A DNA stretch of 64,000 nt from Ruminiclostridium cellobioparum DSM 1351 = ATCC 15832 (GTDB taxonomy: Bacteria > Bacillota > Clostridia > Acetivibrionales > DSM-1351). A model generated the notes under the pieces. It was given only the letters and a program-made list of their open reading frames with translations, was not told the origin of the DNA and did not search any database. The first letter of the stretch is position 1, and every line of letters starts with the position of its first letter. This document shows positions 45,175 through 55,323 of this stretch, in pieces. The position numbers were made by a program, and so were the translations under genes. The stretch spans positions 1 to 64,000 of the forward strand of contig NZ_JHYD01000024.1 of assembly GCF_000621505.1 (NCBI RefSeq), given 5' to 3'.

Positions 45175-45240
45175 ATGGGCCTCCAAATATGGCATACGGG
45201 TCCAAAGGCAGTCCCAAATATCTAAGTTCTAATGGGAGCC

Positions 45241-45269
45241 TTGACCCAACTACCTCTACAGTTTAGAAT
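45241..45269 (+). promoter_or_regulatory. possible promoter upstream of the 131-residue gene
   Basis: TTGACC (45241-45246) and TAGAAT (45264-45269) are 17 bases apart. The start codon is 150 bases further on, leaving a fairly long leader with a CTGGG/CCCAG hairpin. Confidence 0.4.
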
Positions 45270-45420
45270 ATAAGGGTTTATTTGTCAACGATTGTTACCC
45301 GGCACTGGGAGGTCTACCCAGCAGTAATGTACACTGGCAGTCAGGAGAACTATAATATTGTTGAGGAGAATTAATCCTGATATAATTATGATATAGTTAA
45401 TTTATAGGAGGATTGCCTTT

Positions 45421-45816
45421 ATGGGTATTGAGTATGTTAATGAATCAAATTTTATCGTCAGAAAGTCCGGGAGGGAAAATAACAGCTATTACATTGACTA
45501 TCTGGGTGTATACAAGATTATAGACATCTCCAAACTGGTTCGCCTGGAGGCTTCTATTATAAAGGAAAAATACCTGAAATATGATGCTGTATATTTTGAT
45601 GAACTTGATGTATATTATTTCAATGATATTGAAAAGGCCAAGAGTGCAATTAACGATATACTCAAAAATTTGAAGTCCAGCCAAAAAGGCCGGATAATTC
45701 AGCTCACAGAGGCCGAAATCGAATATATAAGACAGGCTCTTATCAATGAGGGTGTAAACAACATAAGAGTGAGTTCAAAAGTAAAGGATAATATCTTCAA
45801 AAAGCTTAATTCCTAA
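45421..45816 (+). CDS. uncharacterised 131-residue protein
   Basis: This protein is soluble and charged, with an N-terminal half rich in Tyr, Asp and Ile (SYYIDYLGVYKIIDISKL, YDAVYFDELDVYYFND). A C-terminal half has two short helices (KGRIIQLTEAEIEYIRQALI, then NNIRVSSKVKDNIFKKLN) that could form a small helical domain. TAGGAGG lies before ATG 45421. It has no recognised motif, signal peptide or membrane span. It sits alone between the GT26 gene and the amino-acid importer. I do not recognise it. Confidence 0.65.
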   Translation: MGIEYVNESNFIVRKSGRENNSYYIDYLGVYKIIDISKLVRLEASIIKEKYLKYDAVYFDELDVYYFNDIEKAKSAINDILKNLKSSQKGRIIQLTEAEIEYIRQALINEGVNNIRVSSKVKDNIFKKLNS

Positions 45817-45956
45817 AAAGAATAATTCAGTTTGAGCACAAATTATAAACGCAGAAACTGTGATACTGTTGTGGAAAAAATTAATCTGCAAGTTTGGCAT
45901 GCAAATCCTGCAAAACTCCTTGTAAAATTGTATGTTTTAATGTATTATTATTGCAT

Positions 45957-45974
45957 ATTGAATAAATATACATA
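45957..45974 (+). promoter_or_regulatory. ArgR/AhrC-like ARG box before the amino-acid importer
   Basis: ATTGAATAAATATACATA agrees at 17 of 18 positions with the ARG box pattern WNTGAATWWWWATTCANW. It lies 24 bases before the binding-protein start codon. Only one good copy is visible and the region is AT-rich, which raises the chance of coincidence. Confidence 0.45.
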
Positions 45975-45997
45975 ATTGAAAAGGGGTGTAGGGATAA

Positions 45998-46789
45998 ATG
46001 AACAAGATAAAGAGAGTTTTAATCTGTTTGTCGGCATTGCTTATCATTGCTTTGACCGTAACCGCGTGCGGATCATCTGCTTCAAGAAATGAAAATGTTT
46101 TAAAGGTTGGAATTGACGACACATATCCTCCTATGGAATATAAAGATGATTCCGGGGCAAATACAGGGTTTGATATTGAGGTCGCTCAGGCTTTAGGTGA
46201 AAAGCTGGGAATGAAGGTAGAGTTTGTTCCCACTGCATGGACGGCTATATTTTCAGCGTTAGAGGCTGAAAAGTATGATGTTATCATATCTTCCTTAAGT
46301 ATAACCGAGGAAAGACAAAAAACACTGACTTATACAAGACCATATATTGCCAATAACCAGGTTATCATAGTTAAGAAAGACCTGGAAGGAATAAATTCAG
46401 AAAAAGACCTTAAAGATAAAATTGTATGTGTGCAAATGGGTACAACCTCGGATGAATCCTGTAAGGAGTTTAACAAAGTGACTCCATTCAAGGAATACAA
46501 GCAGTATGAGAAGATGACGGAAGCATTGAGTGAATTGAAAATAGGAAGAGTTGATGCTCTTGTTGCCGATCTTGTTGTAGCCAAGTACTTTGTCGCAAAG
46601 GATCCCGACAGTTACAAAATCGTAAACACAACTCTGCCAAACGAACCGATAGGTGCGGCTGTTAAAAAATCCAATACTGCCTTGGCTGAGAAGCTTGACA
46701 AGGCAATGGAAGAAATTATGAACGACGGTACTTTAAAGAAGATATCCGAAAAATGGTTTGGAGAAGATATGACTTCAAATATTGAGTAG
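45998..46789 (+). CDS. polar amino-acid ABC transporter binding lipoprotein
   Basis: This 263-residue lipoprotein of the SBP_bac_3 family has a signal peptide ending TVTAC (lipidated Cys24). The family pattern VGIDDTYPPMEYKD, TGFDIEVAQALGEKLG, SSLSITEERQK...TRPY and QMGTTSDE follows, with an acidic residue in VDALVAD lining the site. It captures an amino acid; a basic one such as arginine is suggested by the ARG-box-like site upstream, not proved. A GGGTGTAGGG purine stretch precedes ATG 45998. Confidence 0.92.
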   Translation: MNKIKRVLICLSALLIIALTVTACGSSASRNENVLKVGIDDTYPPMEYKDDSGANTGFDIEVAQALGEKLGMKVEFVPTAWTAIFSALEAEKYDVIISSLSITEERQKTLTYTRPYIANNQVIIVKKDLEGINSEKDLKDKIVCVQMGTTSDESCKEFNKVTPFKEYKQYEKMTEALSELKIGRVDALVADLVVAKYFVAKDPDSYKIVNTTLPNEPIGAAVKKSNTALAEKLDKAMEEIMNDGTLKKISEKWFGEDMTSNIE

Positions 46790-46814
46790 TTTAAATAATA
46801 GTGTATATATGTAA

Positions 46815-46852
46815 AACAAACTATAGGGCTTTCCGGCCCTATAGATTTGTTA
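46815..46852 (+). terminator. intercistronic hairpin in the amino-acid importer operon
   Basis: AACAAACTATAGGGC pairs with GCCCTATAGATTTGTT (one bulged base) around a short loop, with a weak T-rich tail. It probably limits read-through to the permease and ATPase genes. Confidence 0.75.
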
Positions 46853-46877
46853 TTTTAATAGGGAGCTGTGTATAATT

Positions 46878-47528
46878 ATGTTAGAGGCTTTTCATTTTTT
46901 CCCAAGATTACTGCATGGTACATGGGTTACAATTCAACTTACCATAGTAGCTATAATTTTTGGTGTTATATTCGGACTGGTCCTTGCATTAGGAAGATTA
47001 TCAAAAAACCAGATACTCAATAAAATATCATGGCTGTATATTTGGTTTTTTAGAGGCACTCCTCTGCTGATGCAATTGTTTTTTATATATTATGCATTTC
47101 CGCTTTTTTTTAATCCGCCGCTTAAATATTCAGCCTGGGTTGCCTGTTACATTGCATTCAGCTTGAATTCGGCTGCGTACCTGGCTGAAATAATAAGAGC
47201 TGCAATCCAGTCAATTGACAAGGGACAGATGGAAGCCGCCAAAGCCCTTGGTATGAGTTATGGACAAGCCATGAGGAGAATTATCGTTCCCCAGTCATAT
47301 AGAAGATTAATTCCACCCGTTGGAAATGAATTTATAATGCTCATTAAGGATACTTCTCTTGTATCTATTGTTGCTATGCCGGATTTAATGAGAGTTACAC
47401 ATGAAATAGAAAGTACCAATGCAAATGCAGCCATATATTTGCCATCAGCAATTATATATCTGGCCATAACTACTATTTGTACAATTGTATTCGAAAAGCT
47501 TGAAAAGAAATACTCAGTATATGAATAA
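46878..47528 (+). CDS. polar amino-acid ABC transporter permease
   Basis: This 216-residue HisM/GlnP-type permease has five predicted spans. It shows the family start [25 protein letters not shown] in part, the [14 protein letters not shown] motif and the EAA loop [24 protein letters not shown] that docks the ATPase. A single permease gene implies a homodimeric channel. AGGGAG precedes ATG 46878. The ATPase gene follows after 14 bases. Confidence 0.94.
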   Translation: MLEAFHFFPRLLHGTWVTIQLTIVAIIFGVIFGLVLALGRLSKNQILNKISWLYIWFFRGTPLLMQLFFIYYAFPLFFNPPLKYSAWVACYIAFSLNSAAYLAEIIRAAIQSIDKGQMEAAKALGMSYGQAMRRIIVPQSYRRLIPPVGNEFIMLIKDTSLVSIVAMPDLMRVTHEIESTNANAAIYLPSAIIYLAITTICTIVFEKLEKKYSVYE

Positions 47529-47542
47529 GGGAGAGAGACGGC

Positions 47543-48304
47543 ATGGGAAAAATGATAACGGTAGAAAATGTATTTAAGTCGTTTGGAACCCTGGAAGTGC
47601 TTAAAAACATAAATCTGGAGGTTCAGCAGGGAGAGGTCCTTTGTATAATAGGCCCCAGCGGATCCGGTAAAAGTACATTGCTCAGATGTCTGAACCATCT
47701 TGAAGTAATAACCAGCGGGAAGGTAATGATAGAAAATGAACTTCTGGCGGAAAAGATCGACGGCAAAAACCAGTTTAAAATCACACATAAAAAGATATCC
47801 GAGATATGTGCCGAATTAGGCATGGTTTTTCAGAGATTCAATTTGTTCCCCCATATGACCGTAATACAAAATATAATTGAAGCACCTGTTTCTGTAAAAA
47901 AGGTTCCCAGGGCGGAAGCTGTTGAATATGGAATGGAACTGCTGAAAATGGTCGGACTGGAAGACAAAAAGGACGAGTATCCTGCACGTCTGTCAGGCGG
48001 TCAGCAGCAAAGGGTTGCCATCGCCAGAGCATTGGCTATGAAGCCTAAAATAATGTTATTTGATGAACCTACCTCAGCACTTGATCCCGAACTGGTGGGA
48101 GAAGTTCTTGAGGTCATGAAAAAACTGGCAAGAGACGGTATGACCATGATTGTTGTTACTCATGAAATGGGATTTGCCAGAGAAGTCGGTTCGAGAGTGA
48201 TATTTATGGATAAAGGTGAAATCAGTGAAGAGGGCCTGCCCGAAGAGATATTCAGCAATCCGAAAAATGAAAGAACCAGAGCCTTTTTACAGAAAGTTTT
48301 ATAA
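47543..48304 (+). CDS. polar amino-acid ABC transporter ATP-binding protein
   Basis: This 253-residue GlnQ/HisP-type ATPase has Walker [10 protein letters not shown] (about 38-46), Q loop [13 protein letters not shown], signature LSGGQQQR, Walker [13 protein letters not shown] and the switch His in VTHEMGFA. It powers import by the permease encoded 14 bases upstream. This is the only ABC ATPase in the window, and its subfamily serves amino-acid systems, so it is unlikely to energise the two sugar importers. Confidence 0.95.
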   Translation: MGKMITVENVFKSFGTLEVLKNINLEVQQGEVLCIIGPSGSGKSTLLRCLNHLEVITSGKVMIENELLAEKIDGKNQFKITHKKISEICAELGMVFQRFNLFPHMTVIQNIIEAPVSVKKVPRAEAVEYGMELLKMVGLEDKKDEYPARLSGGQQQRVAIARALAMKPKIMLFDEPTSALDPELVGEVLEVMKKLARDGMTMIVVTHEMGFAREVGSRVIFMDKGEISEEGLPEEIFSNPKNERTRAFLQKVL

Positions 48305-48354
48305 TTGATTTGCAGGTTTGATAAAAATAACAGTATAATAATGTTTAGATGAGT

Positions 48355-48388
48355 AAAAAAAACATATATTAGATATATATGTTTTTTT
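48355..48388 (+). terminator. terminator of the amino-acid importer operon
   Basis: AAAAAAACATATAT pairs with ATATATGTTTTTTT around a 5-base loop, ending in T residues. Confidence 0.8.
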
Positions 48389-48458
48389 GTATTGTAAAAT
48401 AATAATGCCCGTATATCAGCAGGCCACTCCGCCGGTATACGGTAATTGCGGAGGATGA

Positions 48459-49367
48459 ATGCTACTAAAAAAAGTAATAAATTTTTTAAAGGTTTATTTG
48501 CTGATCACTTTTGGAGCTGCAATAACTGCACTTGCCATAAATATATTTCTGGTTCCGTATAAAATTGCCCCGGGAGGACTCAGCGGTCTGGCCACAGTTA
48601 TTTATTATCTGAGCGGCGGCAGGTTCCCGGTGGGAACTACAATGCTGGTTATAAACATTCCGCTGTTTATAATGGGTTATAAATTCATAGGAAAGCATTT
48701 CTTTGTAAGAACCCTGTATGGAACCATCATACTATCGGTAATCATTGATTTGACTGAGACCTATATGGGGGATCTGGCAAAAAAATTATTGGTTGGTGAA
48801 GCAGGCCGGGCTTCGACTCCCGATATTTTATTGTACAGTATTATCGGAGGTTTCCTGAGCGGTATCGGGCTGGGTATTGTCCTGAAAATGGAGGCTACAA
48901 CCGGCGGAACCGAATTGGCGGCAAAGCTGCTGAATAAGCCTGTAAAGAATTTAACCATAGGTCAGATACTGCTGACCATAGACGCATTGATTATTATATT
49001 TGCCATTATTGCCTTCAATAGTGTGCTTATAGGTCTGTACTCTCTTGTAAGCCTGTATATTACAACAAAGATCATAGATGCAATGGTTGAAGGTGTTGAT
49101 TACGCCCGTGCTGTTTTAATCATTTCGGAGCAGCAGGAGGAGATCGCAAAGAGGATCATCAGTGAAATGGACAGGGGGGTAACCGAACTCAAGGGCAGAG
49201 GAGTATACTCGGGCAAGGACAAGAATGTCCTTCTTTGTGTTTTATCCAGAAATGAGATCCTGCCTTTAAAGGAAATAGTCCATGATCTGGACTCCAATGC
49301 CTTTATGATTCTGGCGGATGTCAGAGAAGTGCTGGGGGAGGGTTTTAACGGTGTGCCAAAGAAGTGA
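48459..49367 (+). CDS. YitT-family membrane protein (second copy)
   Basis: This 302-residue paralogue of the protein at 981-1838 has the same two-part layout: about six spans with APGGLSGLATVIYYLSGG (near 35) and EATTGGTELAAKLL (near 146), then a DUF2179 domain (about 222-302) ending GEGFNGVPKK. The function of the family is not established. GGAGG lies just before ATG 48459. It stands alone, between terminators, so it is probably transcribed by itself. Confidence 0.9.
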   Translation: MLLKKVINFLKVYLLITFGAAITALAINIFLVPYKIAPGGLSGLATVIYYLSGGRFPVGTTMLVINIPLFIMGYKFIGKHFFVRTLYGTIILSVIIDLTETYMGDLAKKLLVGEAGRASTPDILLYSIIGGFLSGIGLGIVLKMEATTGGTELAAKLLNKPVKNLTIGQILLTIDALIIIFAIIAFNSVLIGLYSLVSLYITTKIIDAMVEGVDYARAVLIISEQQEEIAKRIISEMDRGVTELKGRGVYSGKDKNVLLCVLSRNEILPLKEIVHDLDSNAFMILADVREVLGEGFNGVPKK

Positions 49368-49693
49368 GCCCGGCAAAATATTTGAAGGCTCCAATAGTTA
49401 CGATTTATAAGACTCGCTTATGCGGGTCTTTTTTGCATATATCTGCATTTAATTGTACACTCGGATTCTTCGATGTTAAGTAAACAGGGAGCATTTTGTC
49501 AGGTTTGTCCTGAGCAAAAAGTCACGAGGGATATTTTGGCAAATAATATTAATTAAAATATTTGTTTTAACCAATTGAAAAGGTGGCATTTATAATATGA
49601 CATGTCTGACTATATAGAGCGGAAAGCGTTATATCTGGTTATATATAGAAATATTCCTGCTATTTACATATTAAAAAAATCGGAGGATAAACA
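49368..49693. other. intergenic region between yitT copy 2 and the chemoreceptor gene
   Basis: These 326 bases hold a terminator at 49409-49434 and an AT-rich leader with a GGAGG site ending 9 bases before ATG 49694. No convincing sigma-D promoter or small gene is visible. Confidence 0.4.
49409..49434 (+). terminator. terminator after the second yitT gene
   Basis: AAGACTCGC pairs with GCGGGTCTT around TTAT, followed by TTTT. Confidence 0.85.
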
Positions 49694-51382
49694 ATGAAAC
49701 TAAGAATTGGTGTAAAAATTTTATTTAGTTTTTCTATAGTTACGGTATTAATAATTTTGGTAAGTGTCATTGGCTTTTCGGGAATGAATTCGCTGAACAG
49801 ATCATACGAAGAAATAGTTAATGTAAATCTCCCAGTTGAGACCCTTGTGAAGGAAGTGAGATCCATTAACCTGGAACAGGTAGCCGCGGCAAGAGGGTAT
49901 ATCATATACAAGGATGAACAGTATCCTACACTTTTCAGAGCGCTGTCAAAACAGCTGGAGGATGTATTTAAGAAGATTGAGGCAGATGCAGAGACTCCGG
50001 AGTCCCGGGAATATCTCAAGTCGTTGAAAAAGGCCGACGAAGAGTACAGTAAAGGTGTAGAAGTCATATTTAATTATGTCAGGGAAGGAAAGATTGAGGA
50101 AGCTGTTGCATATGGAGACAATATAAGGGGACAGGTAAATGAAATCAAGGAAATAACAAGTGTCTGGAGTGCTTATGTCAATAAAATGGACGCAGAAATA
50201 TTAAAGCAGACCGACAAGGATATGACGTCAAGGATATTACTCCTTATTATCATGATTGCTGCTGCCATATTCGGTGCAATAGTGATAGGCATCAATCTGA
50301 CCCGGATAATAGCGAGACCTGTAAAAGGACTTACTGAAATAGCCGGTAAGATTTCGGAAGGGGACCTGACACAAACCATACCTGAAACCGGCTCCGGGGA
50401 TGAAATCAGTGAATTGGGCAAAGCATTCTCACTGATGGTAGCCAACCTCAGAGGCCTGATTGTAAATGTCAATGATGCATCACAGGAGCTGGTGGCTTCA
50501 AGCGAGGAACTTGCAGCCTCCTCCGAAGAGGTTTCCAAGGTATCGGAACAAATAGCAACAGCGGTATCGGAACTTGCAACAGGTGCATCTGAACAGGCCA
50601 TTTTATCCGAAAAGGGCAATGCCGAGATTCTTGAGACAGTTGAGGGATTATCCCGGATAGCTGAAGAGATGGCAGAGTCCAATAAAATGATGGAGTACAC
50701 TAAAACAGTTGTCAATAACGGTGAGGCTCTGGTGAAATACCAGGAAGAAAAAGTGCTTGAAAATAATCAAACATCAGCGGAAGTGTCTGAGGCCATAACC
50801 GAATTATCCGGCAAGTCTGCCGAAATAGGAAAGATATTGGAGGTTATTCGGGGAATTGCGGATCAAACAAATTTATTGGCGTTAAATGCAGCCATAGAAG
50901 CTGCAAGAGCGGGAGAAGCGGGAAAGAGTTTTTCAGTGGTTGCCGATGAAATCCGCAAACTTGCCGAACAGTCAAGTTCTTCGGTGAAACAGATCGATTC
51001 CATTATAAAACAGGTACAAGCGAGTGTGGGTACGGCTGTAGCCAAAATGGATAAATCCAAGGCTGCCGTTGAAGAACAGACAGCTGCTCTGGAAAACACA
51101 GTCTCGGCCTTTAATGACATAGCCAGAGAAGTGGATACTATCAGCGGTAAGATCCTGCTTGTGGCTGAGGCATCTGAGGCCTTGAGCAAAAAGGCGGTCC
51201 TGGCCGGTGATGACATGACGGGAATAGCCAGTGTTGCCCAGCAGACTGCCGCCAGTACCCAGGAGGTTGCAGCATCGGCGGAGGAACAGTCCTCCACCGT
51301 ACATCAGATTACCGATGCGGCAGAGGGCTTGTCACAGCTGGCTGTGCAGCTCCAGGAAAGCATAAGCAGGTTCCAGGTGTAA
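49694..51382 (+). CDS. methyl-accepting chemotaxis protein
   Basis: This 562-residue receptor has a first membrane span (about 10-30), a four-helix-bundle type extracellular sensor (about 31-185) and a second span (about 186-207). A HAMP domain (about 208-262) and a long cytoplasmic coiled coil with the signalling tip [20 protein letters not shown] (near 395-415) follow. It controls CheA through CheW. The ligand is unknown. It ends in a strong terminator and lies just upstream of sugar island 2, which may be coincidence. Confidence 0.95.
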   Translation: MKLRIGVKILFSFSIVTVLIILVSVIGFSGMNSLNRSYEEIVNVNLPVETLVKEVRSINLEQVAAARGYIIYKDEQYPTLFRALSKQLEDVFKKIEADAETPESREYLKSLKKADEEYSKGVEVIFNYVREGKIEEAVAYGDNIRGQVNEIKEITSVWSAYVNKMDAEILKQTDKDMTSRILLLIIMIAAAIFGAIVIGINLTRIIARPVKGLTEIAGKISEGDLTQTIPETGSGDEISELGKAFSLMVANLRGLIVNVNDASQELVASSEELAASSEEVSKVSEQIATAVSELATGASEQAILSEKGNAEILETVEGLSRIAEEMAESNKMMEYTKTVVNNGEALVKYQEEKVLENNQTSAEVSEAITELSGKSAEIGKILEVIRGIADQTNLLALNAAIEAARAGEAGKSFSVVADEIRKLAEQSSSSVKQIDSIIKQVQASVGTAVAKMDKSKAAVEEQTAALENTVSAFNDIAREVDTISGKILLVAEASEALSKKAVLAGDDMTGIASVAQQTAASTQEVAASAEEQSSTVHQITDAAEGLSQLAVQLQESISRFQV

Positions 51383-51405
51383 ATTTACATTTGTAATATT
51401 CCAGG

Positions 51406-51443
51406 ACTGCCAACAGACCCATATGGTTTGTTGGCAGTTTTTT
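51406..51443 (+). terminator. terminator after the chemoreceptor gene
   Basis: ACTGCCAACA pairs with TGTTGGCAGT around a 13-base loop, followed by TTTTT. Confidence 0.85.
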
Positions 51444-51553
51444 CAACGTATAGGAAATTATATGTTTTAGATGATACGTAAATCCTTGGTATATGTAGGT
51501 TACAAACTGCACACTAAAATCTGTAAATTCCTATACGTGGGGATTGAAAAGGG

Positions 51554-51580
51554 GATTTGCGAAGCAAATTTCTTGTTTTA
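51554..51580 (+). other. leader hairpin upstream of the island-2 kinase gene
   Basis: GATTTGC and GCAAATT pair around GAA and run into CTTGTTTT. Placed about 90 bases before the kinase start, it could be an attenuator. The segment AGCAAATTT-CTTGTTTT and an ACACTAAAA about 50 bases earlier recur in the hairpin at 55081-55145. Confidence 0.4.
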
Positions 51581-51666
51581 TAAAACCAGGTTTGATTAAC
51601 ATGTCGAATTATGTTATTTTATATCATATAAGAATGAATGAAAAAAAGAATACAGGGGGCTTGTGC

Positions 51667-53421
51667 GTGAGGTCAAAACGTTTTTTCAGTTTACAGTATA
51701 AGGTCTTACTTTTTTCTTGTGCCATAATAATAATACCTGTAATCGTTTTAGGAATAATTTCCTTTATAAAATCCTCTCAGATACTTCAGGAAAAGGTCGC
51801 TCTTTCCAATATGAATACTGTAAAACAGATCGGCAACAACATCGAATTCATAGTAAAAAACATCGGAGATACCTCTTTGTATCTCATACAGAATGAGGAT
51901 GTCCGGGATTTTTTGAAATTGCGGGGGACCGAACCCAAAGAGGTAATTTCAAAAAAGAAGATAAAAATTGAAACCGATATGATGCAGCTAATGGCTTCTA
52001 AAACCTTTGTGGATTCAATTTATATCAAGGGTTTTAACAACTTTGAACTCAATACCACAGGAGTCAGAAACATAATAGATGCGCAAACCATAGAGAAGGC
52101 AGCAGGGCTCAGAGGCGGGACAATGTGGTATTTGAACAAGGTAATCAACTATAATGACAAATATACAAATGTTTTTTCCATGATAAGAATAGTTAACGAT
52201 ATATCAAATGTTTCAAATAAACTGGCCATATTAAAAATTGATATGCAGGAAAATGCCTTTTATAACATATATAAAGATAAAATAATCGGAAAAAATGATG
52301 ATTTCTTTATCATCAACGAGGCCGGAATCATAGTTTCTGCCACAAATGCCAATAAGATCGGCCAAAAATTCAATTATAAGGATTATGGGGGCAGGTCCTT
52401 TGACGCTTCCGAAGGCTATTTTGAATATCTGTCTACGGGAAAAGACTGCCTGGTAACTTATTACACCATTGACAGCCTTGGGTGGAAGGTATTGAATATA
52501 GTGCCCACAAAAGAACTTCTGAAGGAAAATATGGCCACTCAGGGTGCAATTCTTGCAGCTATGCTTATAAGTTTCTCCATATGCCTTGTGCTAGCCATAT
52601 TATTTTCAAAAAAGATACTGCGAAGAATCAAATTACTTAACAAAATGATGGTGAAACTTGAACACGAGGACTTTGAGGTTTTCATAGAGCCCAAAGGCAA
52701 TGATGAGGTTACTCTGTTAAGCAGGAGCTTTAATAAGATGGCAGCCAAGCTGAAGGAACTTATCCAAAAAGTCTATTCCGTCCAATTAAAACAGAGGGAG
52801 GCTGAATTGAGAGCTCTGCAGGCTCAGATAAATCCCCATTTTCTGTATAATACACTGGATAATATCTACTGGATGGGAAGAATGGAAAAGGCCTTTGAAA
52901 CCTGTACCCTGGTAGAAGCTCTTTCAAAGCTGTTCAGACTGAGCTTGAACAGCGGCAATGAAATAACCACCGTCAGAAGCGAAATTGAACATGTTAAAAA
53001 TTATATTGTTATTCAACAGGCAAGATATAGAAATATGATTAATTTTACACTGGATATTGATCCGGAAGTCCTGGACTGCGTTACATTGAAGCTTGTCCTG
53101 CAGCCTCTTATAGAAAACTCAATCGTTCACGGGATAGAGCAAAAGGGAGAAACCGGGCAGATAGACATAGTTATCAAGCATGAATATGAAAATCTCATAT
53201 TTATTGTGAGTGATAATGGTTACGGTGTTGATCTTGATGAAATCAGGAAGCTTTTGAATGAGAGTTCATCAAATAATAAAGGTCTGGCAATTAAGAATGT
53301 TAATGACAGGATCAAACTCTATTTCGGTGATAATTACGGGCTTGAATTCTTCAACCGTAAAAGCGGGACGACTGTTATTGTAATTCAACCTTTTGGCAGG
53401 GGGAGTGTCGATAATGATTAA
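51667..53421 (+). CDS. YesM-type sensor histidine kinase (island 2)
   Basis: This 584-residue membrane kinase has a first span (about 12-35), an extracellular sensor domain (about 36-275, dCache-like), a second span (about 282-305) and HAMP. A PF06580 domain with His391 in INPHFLYNT and a C-terminal ATPase domain with LIENSIVHG and SDNGYGVD follow. The start is proposed as GTG 51667 because GGGGG lies about 7 bases earlier and the protein then begins with a basic stretch before the span; longer frames are possible. It overlaps the regulator gene by 8 bases. Confidence 0.9.
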   Translation: MRSKRFFSLQYKVLLFSCAIIIIPVIVLGIISFIKSSQILQEKVALSNMNTVKQIGNNIEFIVKNIGDTSLYLIQNEDVRDFLKLRGTEPKEVISKKKIKIETDMMQLMASKTFVDSIYIKGFNNFELNTTGVRNIIDAQTIEKAAGLRGGTMWYLNKVINYNDKYTNVFSMIRIVNDISNVSNKLAILKIDMQENAFYNIYKDKIIGKNDDFFIINEAGIIVSATNANKIGQKFNYKDYGGRSFDASEGYFEYLSTGKDCLVTYYTIDSLGWKVLNIVPTKELLKENMATQGAILAAMLISFSICLVLAILFSKKILRRIKLLNKMMVKLEHEDFEVFIEPKGNDEVTLLSRSFNKMAAKLKELIQKVYSVQLKQREAELRALQAQINPHFLYNTLDNIYWMGRMEKAFETCTLVEALSKLFRLSLNSGNEITTVRSEIEHVKNYIVIQQARYRNMINFTLDIDPEVLDCVTLKLVLQPLIENSIVHGIEQKGETGQIDIVIKHEYENLIFIVSDNGYGVDLDEIRKLLNESSSNNKGLAIKNVNDRIKLYFGDNYGLEFFNRKSGTTVIVIQPFGRGSVDND

Positions 53422-55054
53422 AATTATGATAGTAGATGATGAATATGTTATCAGGCAGGGTATTATAACATCCATTGACTGGGAGGCCCTGGGCATGACT
53501 GTCGCGGGAGAGGCTGCCAACGGCAGGGAGGCGTATGAGAAGGCCCTGGACCTGAAACCTGATATTATCGTTACGGATGTAAAAATGCCTATAATGGATG
53601 GCCTGGAGTTAATAAAGCTGCTCAGGGAGACCATGCCCAGGGTAAGAGTGGTCATCATCAGCGGTTATGATGAATTTCAATATGCCAGGGAGGCTCTGCG
53701 GCTGGGAGTGGGGGAATACCTGCTCAAGCCCATCGGTGCCGAAGAGCTGATAAAGATAATGATGAAACAATGTGACGAAATAATTAAAGAGTCCAGTGAA
53801 ATGGACAGGGAAACCAAAATAAAAAATATCTTTACCGAGAACCTGTATTATATGCAGGAAAAATTCATAACCTCTGTTGTAAAGGGCGAATACGGGGACT
53901 GGGCAAATTTTTCCGACAAGTCAAGAGAATTGAACCTGGATATGTCAGGGAAGGACTACCAGGCAGTTATAATGGAAATTGACGATTACCTTCTGATTAC
54001 CGAAAGTATGTCTCCGGTTGAAAAAAAACAGATTAGAAATAATGTCAAAAGCATTGCTGACAGGATATTAAGCCCGTCAACAAACAGTTTGTTTTATTTC
54101 GGAGACAATGATTATCTGTTTTCAATTATAAATGTTAAGGATTCAAACAGATATGACCTGAATAATTTGTACAGGGAAATCCAGTATGTGATAAATAAGA
54201 ATCACGGTATTACCGTTACATTGGGACTCAGCAATATTTACAAGAGTGTGTGCGATATCCCCAAAGCCTTTGAGGAAGCACTTGACACTATCGGAAACAA
54301 GGCATTTAAAGGAAAAAATAAAATAATCAGTGCAAATGACGTAGATAAGCCCGTAGGGACCTCTCCTGTAATTTACCCGTCTTCTCTGGAAAAGGAGATC
54401 ATTGGATATATCAAGACTGTGGATTCCGAAAAGCTGGATATGTCCCTGGACAGAATGTATTCAATCCTGTCAGGTGCAAAAGCGGATTACAGGGATATAA
54501 AAAATATTTGCCTGCGGTTGATAACTGTTGCCGAAAGTCAGCTGGAGGAGCTTGGTGTCGAATACGGGAATAAAAGCAGCAAGAAGTTTGAATACTACAT
54601 GGAAATAGAAAAATACGATACGCTTGAAGATATAAAGATCTGGAACAAAAGTATTTTTCAATCCTTTATTGAAGAAATCCAGAAAAATAAAAACGACAAA
54701 TTCAAGGGTATTGTCAGGGTGGCAATGCAATACACCAATGAACATTATTATGAGGATATAGGGGTTGAGCATATTGCAGCCATCACCTACGTGACTCCCA
54801 ACTATTTCAGCCGGATATTCAAGAAGGAGACCGGCAGGAGTTTTACCGAATGGCTGAACACCATGAGACTTGATAAGGCCAAAGTGCTTTTAAAGGATCC
54901 GAGGCTGAAAGTATATGAGGTGGCTGAGAAAGTTGGATATAATGATTATAAGATCTTTACCCATAATTTTAAAAAATATGTGGGCTGCACTCCCAAGGAA
55001 TACCGGGAAAATATACTGCAATCAGCCCAAAACCATATGAATATGCCGGAATGA
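53414..55054 (+). CDS. YesN-type response regulator (island 2)
   Basis: This 546-residue regulator has a receiver domain (1-120) with VDDE, phospho-acceptor Asp55 (VTDVKMPI) and Lys in LLKPIG. A long middle region (about 130-430, partly like GGDEF-derived YesN linkers) and a C-terminal AraC-type double helix-turn-helix (about 440-540) with GYNDYKIFTHNFKKYVGCTPKEY follow. The island-1 regulator lacks the middle region. The start is ATG 53414 behind GGGGGAG. It is translationally coupled to the kinase and probably activates the sugar importer genes downstream. Confidence 0.93.
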   Translation: MIKIMIVDDEYVIRQGIITSIDWEALGMTVAGEAANGREAYEKALDLKPDIIVTDVKMPIMDGLELIKLLRETMPRVRVVIISGYDEFQYAREALRLGVGEYLLKPIGAEELIKIMMKQCDEIIKESSEMDRETKIKNIFTENLYYMQEKFITSVVKGEYGDWANFSDKSRELNLDMSGKDYQAVIMEIDDYLLITESMSPVEKKQIRNNVKSIADRILSPSTNSLFYFGDNDYLFSIINVKDSNRYDLNNLYREIQYVINKNHGITVTLGLSNIYKSVCDIPKAFEEALDTIGNKAFKGKNKIISANDVDKPVGTSPVIYPSSLEKEIIGYIKTVDSEKLDMSLDRMYSILSGAKADYRDIKNICLRLITVAESQLEELGVEYGNKSSKKFEYYMEIEKYDTLEDIKIWNKSIFQSFIEEIQKNKNDKFKGIVRVAMQYTNEHYYEDIGVEHIAAITYVTPNYFSRIFKKETGRSFTEWLNTMRLDKAKVLLKDPRLKVYEVAEKVGYNDYKIFTHNFKKYVGCTPKEYRENILQSAQNHMNMPE

Positions 55055-55080
55055 TAATATTTCGGCTATTTTTAAAATAT

Positions 55081-55145
55081 GAAAATTTGCTCGCTTCACA
55101 GAACTGAACACTAAAACAATTAAGCGCAGCAAATTTTCTTGTTTT
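55081..55145 (+). terminator. terminator-like hairpin after the island-2 regulator gene
   Basis: AAAATTTGCTCGCTT pairs with AAGCGCAGCAAATTTT (one internal mismatch) around a 24-base loop, followed by CTTGTTTT. It separates the two-component operon from the transport operon. Confidence 0.65.
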
Positions 55146-55323
55146 CCGGTCTAAAATTCAACACAACACAAATTACGATATTTGTATAGATATAACTACT
55201 ATTATTTTTATGTGGGAGACCATATAATTCAAATATGATCCGGGGCCCCAAAGTTCACCAAACATCTGAATTTACTGTTTGTGTATTCAACCTTTTATCA
55301 AAAAAATTCTGGGAGGAATATTT

